23,733 bases of DNA. It comes from Candidatus Acidiferrum typicum. Lineage in GTDB: Bacteria > Acidobacteriota > Terriglobia > Acidiferrales > UBA7541. The notes under the pieces were generated by a model, which made no database searches, was not told where the DNA came from, and was given only the letters and a program-made list of their open reading frames with translations. The DNA lies in NCBI GenBank assembly GCA_002478115.1, contig DLMH01000033.1, forward strand, positions 1 to 23,733, written 5' to 3'. The translations under genes and the position numbers were made by a program. The first letter of the stretch is position 1, and every line of letters starts with the position of its first letter. Positions 23,100-23,733 of this stretch are shown here, one piece after another.

Positions 23100-23627
23100 T
23101 CAGGAAGTGGGGCGGCGGCGGAGGCGGTGGATTAGGAAGAGGACGAGGAGGGCGACGAAGGCGCCGGCGGAGTCGAGGAGGGAGTCCCGAGCGGAAGCGG
23201 TGCGGGAGGCGACGAAGGATTGATGAATTTCATCGAGGGCGGCGTAGGCAGCGGCGATGAACCATGCGGCGAAGGCCCAGGACCAGTGCCAGCCGATGCG
23301 CGCGCCGCGAATGCCGCGGTAGAGCAACAAATAGAAAATGAAGTATTCAGCGAGATGCGCGGACTTGCGGATGAAGAAGTGGATGGTTTCAAAAGCCGTT
23401 TCGCTGAGGGATGGCGCGAACCAATGCAGGATGGCGGCGAATACGCCGGCGGTGTGCCCGGAGGAAAAAGTGTCCGTGGAAGCGGCGAAAATAACGCCGC
23501 TCCAGAGCATAGCGGGCCACCAGGCGCGGAGCCAGGCGGGAATGATGGATTTGGGAGGGACGCGGTAACGGACCTCGTCGAGGGTGGGGGCGGGCCGGGG
23601 ATTGCGCCAGGGGTCGGAAGGGGTCAT
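23100..23627 (-). CDS. VanZ-like membrane protein
   Basis: This encodes 175 residues with about four hydrophobic segments: WWPAMLWSGVIFAAS (36-50), a short re-entrant part, AEYFIFYLLLYRGI, WAFAAWFIAAAYAALDE and SAGAFVALLVLFLI. VanZ hallmarks are STDTFSSGHT, IRKSAHLAEYF and AALDEIHQSFVASRTASARDSLLDSAGA. VanZ gives low-level teicoplanin resistance in enterococci, but most chromosomal relatives have no known function, so no resistance role is claimed. A TACAAT -10-like hexamer (23650-23655, minus strand) stands upstream. The Shine-Dalgarno is poor, so the start at 23627 is less sure than the frame. Confidence 0.88.
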   Translation of the reverse strand: MTPSDPWRNPRPAPTLDEVRYRVPPKSIIPAWLRAWWPAMLWSGVIFAASTDTFSSGHTAGVFAAILHWFAPSLSETAFETIHFFIRKSAHLAEYFIFYLLLYRGIRGARIGWHWSWAFAAWFIAAAYAALDEIHQSFVASRTASARDSLLDSAGAFVALLVLFLIHRLRRRPTS

Positions 23628-23690
23628 TAGGAGTTTGGTTTCCTATTCCATTGTAAACGAAGCGTGAAGGGAATGCAGTTTGGGGAAGAG

Positions 23691-23733
23691 GAAAATAGAA
23701 GATGGAAAATGGAAAAGCGAAAAGCGAAAAGCG
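23691..23733. repeat. Heptad array of GAAAANN words running off the window
   Basis: Six consecutive 7-base words, GAAAATA, GAAGATG, GAAAATG and three times GAAAAGC, fill 23691-23732 without a slip. The array continues to the window end. It is upstream of the VanZ-like gene. Confidence 0.8.

Noticed and set aside
1..23733. tRNA or rRNA genes
   Set aside because: No cloverleaf with a TTCRA arm or rRNA signature was noticed on either strand, although this was judged by eye only.

Overview
The window is a GC-rich chromosomal segment that most likely comes from an acidobacterium (Acidobacteriota, Terriglobia-like). This rests on a VWFA-related protein of the type characteristic of that phylum at 20889-22607, on families of short palindromic intergenic repeats like those I associate with these genomes, and on GTG/TTG starts with good GA-rich ribosome binding sites. 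The placement is an inference from gene content, not a phylogenetic result.

Positions 1-18236 are one long, co-directional translation gene cluster on the + strand. It begins with the end of EF-Tu (tuf) and carries the complete S10-spc-alpha order: rpsJ, rplC, rplD, rplW, rplB, an unrecognised 101-codon gene, rpsS, rplV, rpsC, rplP, rpmC, rpsQ, rplN, rplX, rplE, rpsN (zinc type), rpsH, rplF, rplR, rpsE, rpmD, rplO, secY, adk, map, infA, rpmJ, rpsM, rpsK, rpsD, rpoA, rplQ. A strong intrinsic terminator follows rplQ. The genes build both ribosomal subunits, the SecY translocation channel, the initiator-methionine peptidase, IF-1 and the RNA polymerase alpha subunit, so this is the usual growth-rate-controlled core. 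Several gene pairs overlap by one base (TAATG) or abut. Others are separated by odd, AT-rich gaps.

Those gaps hold the most striking signal of the window. At least nine of them contain arrays in which AGT (left half) and ACT (right half) recur exactly every 7 bases, so each full element is an inverted pair of heptanucleotide arrays. One array has run into map and supplies the last residues of the protein. Other gaps carry a 125-base foldback (rpsH-rplF), a compact hairpin before the TTG-started rpsD, and GCTAAAGC-type palindromes (rpoA-rplQ).

Positions 18237-23733 are a looser accessory region. It holds an orphan antitoxin-like HTH gene (-) lying between two 185-base direct repeats, each with four copies of a bipartite motif; a small Cys/His-knuckle hypothetical protein (-) with its own promoter and leader hairpin; a secreted VWFA-related protein (-) flanked by two 98-base palindromic repeats; and a VanZ-like membrane protein (-). 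More heptad-phased arrays with different words occur at 22701-22728 and at the window end. No tRNA, rRNA, CRISPR array or transposase was seen.
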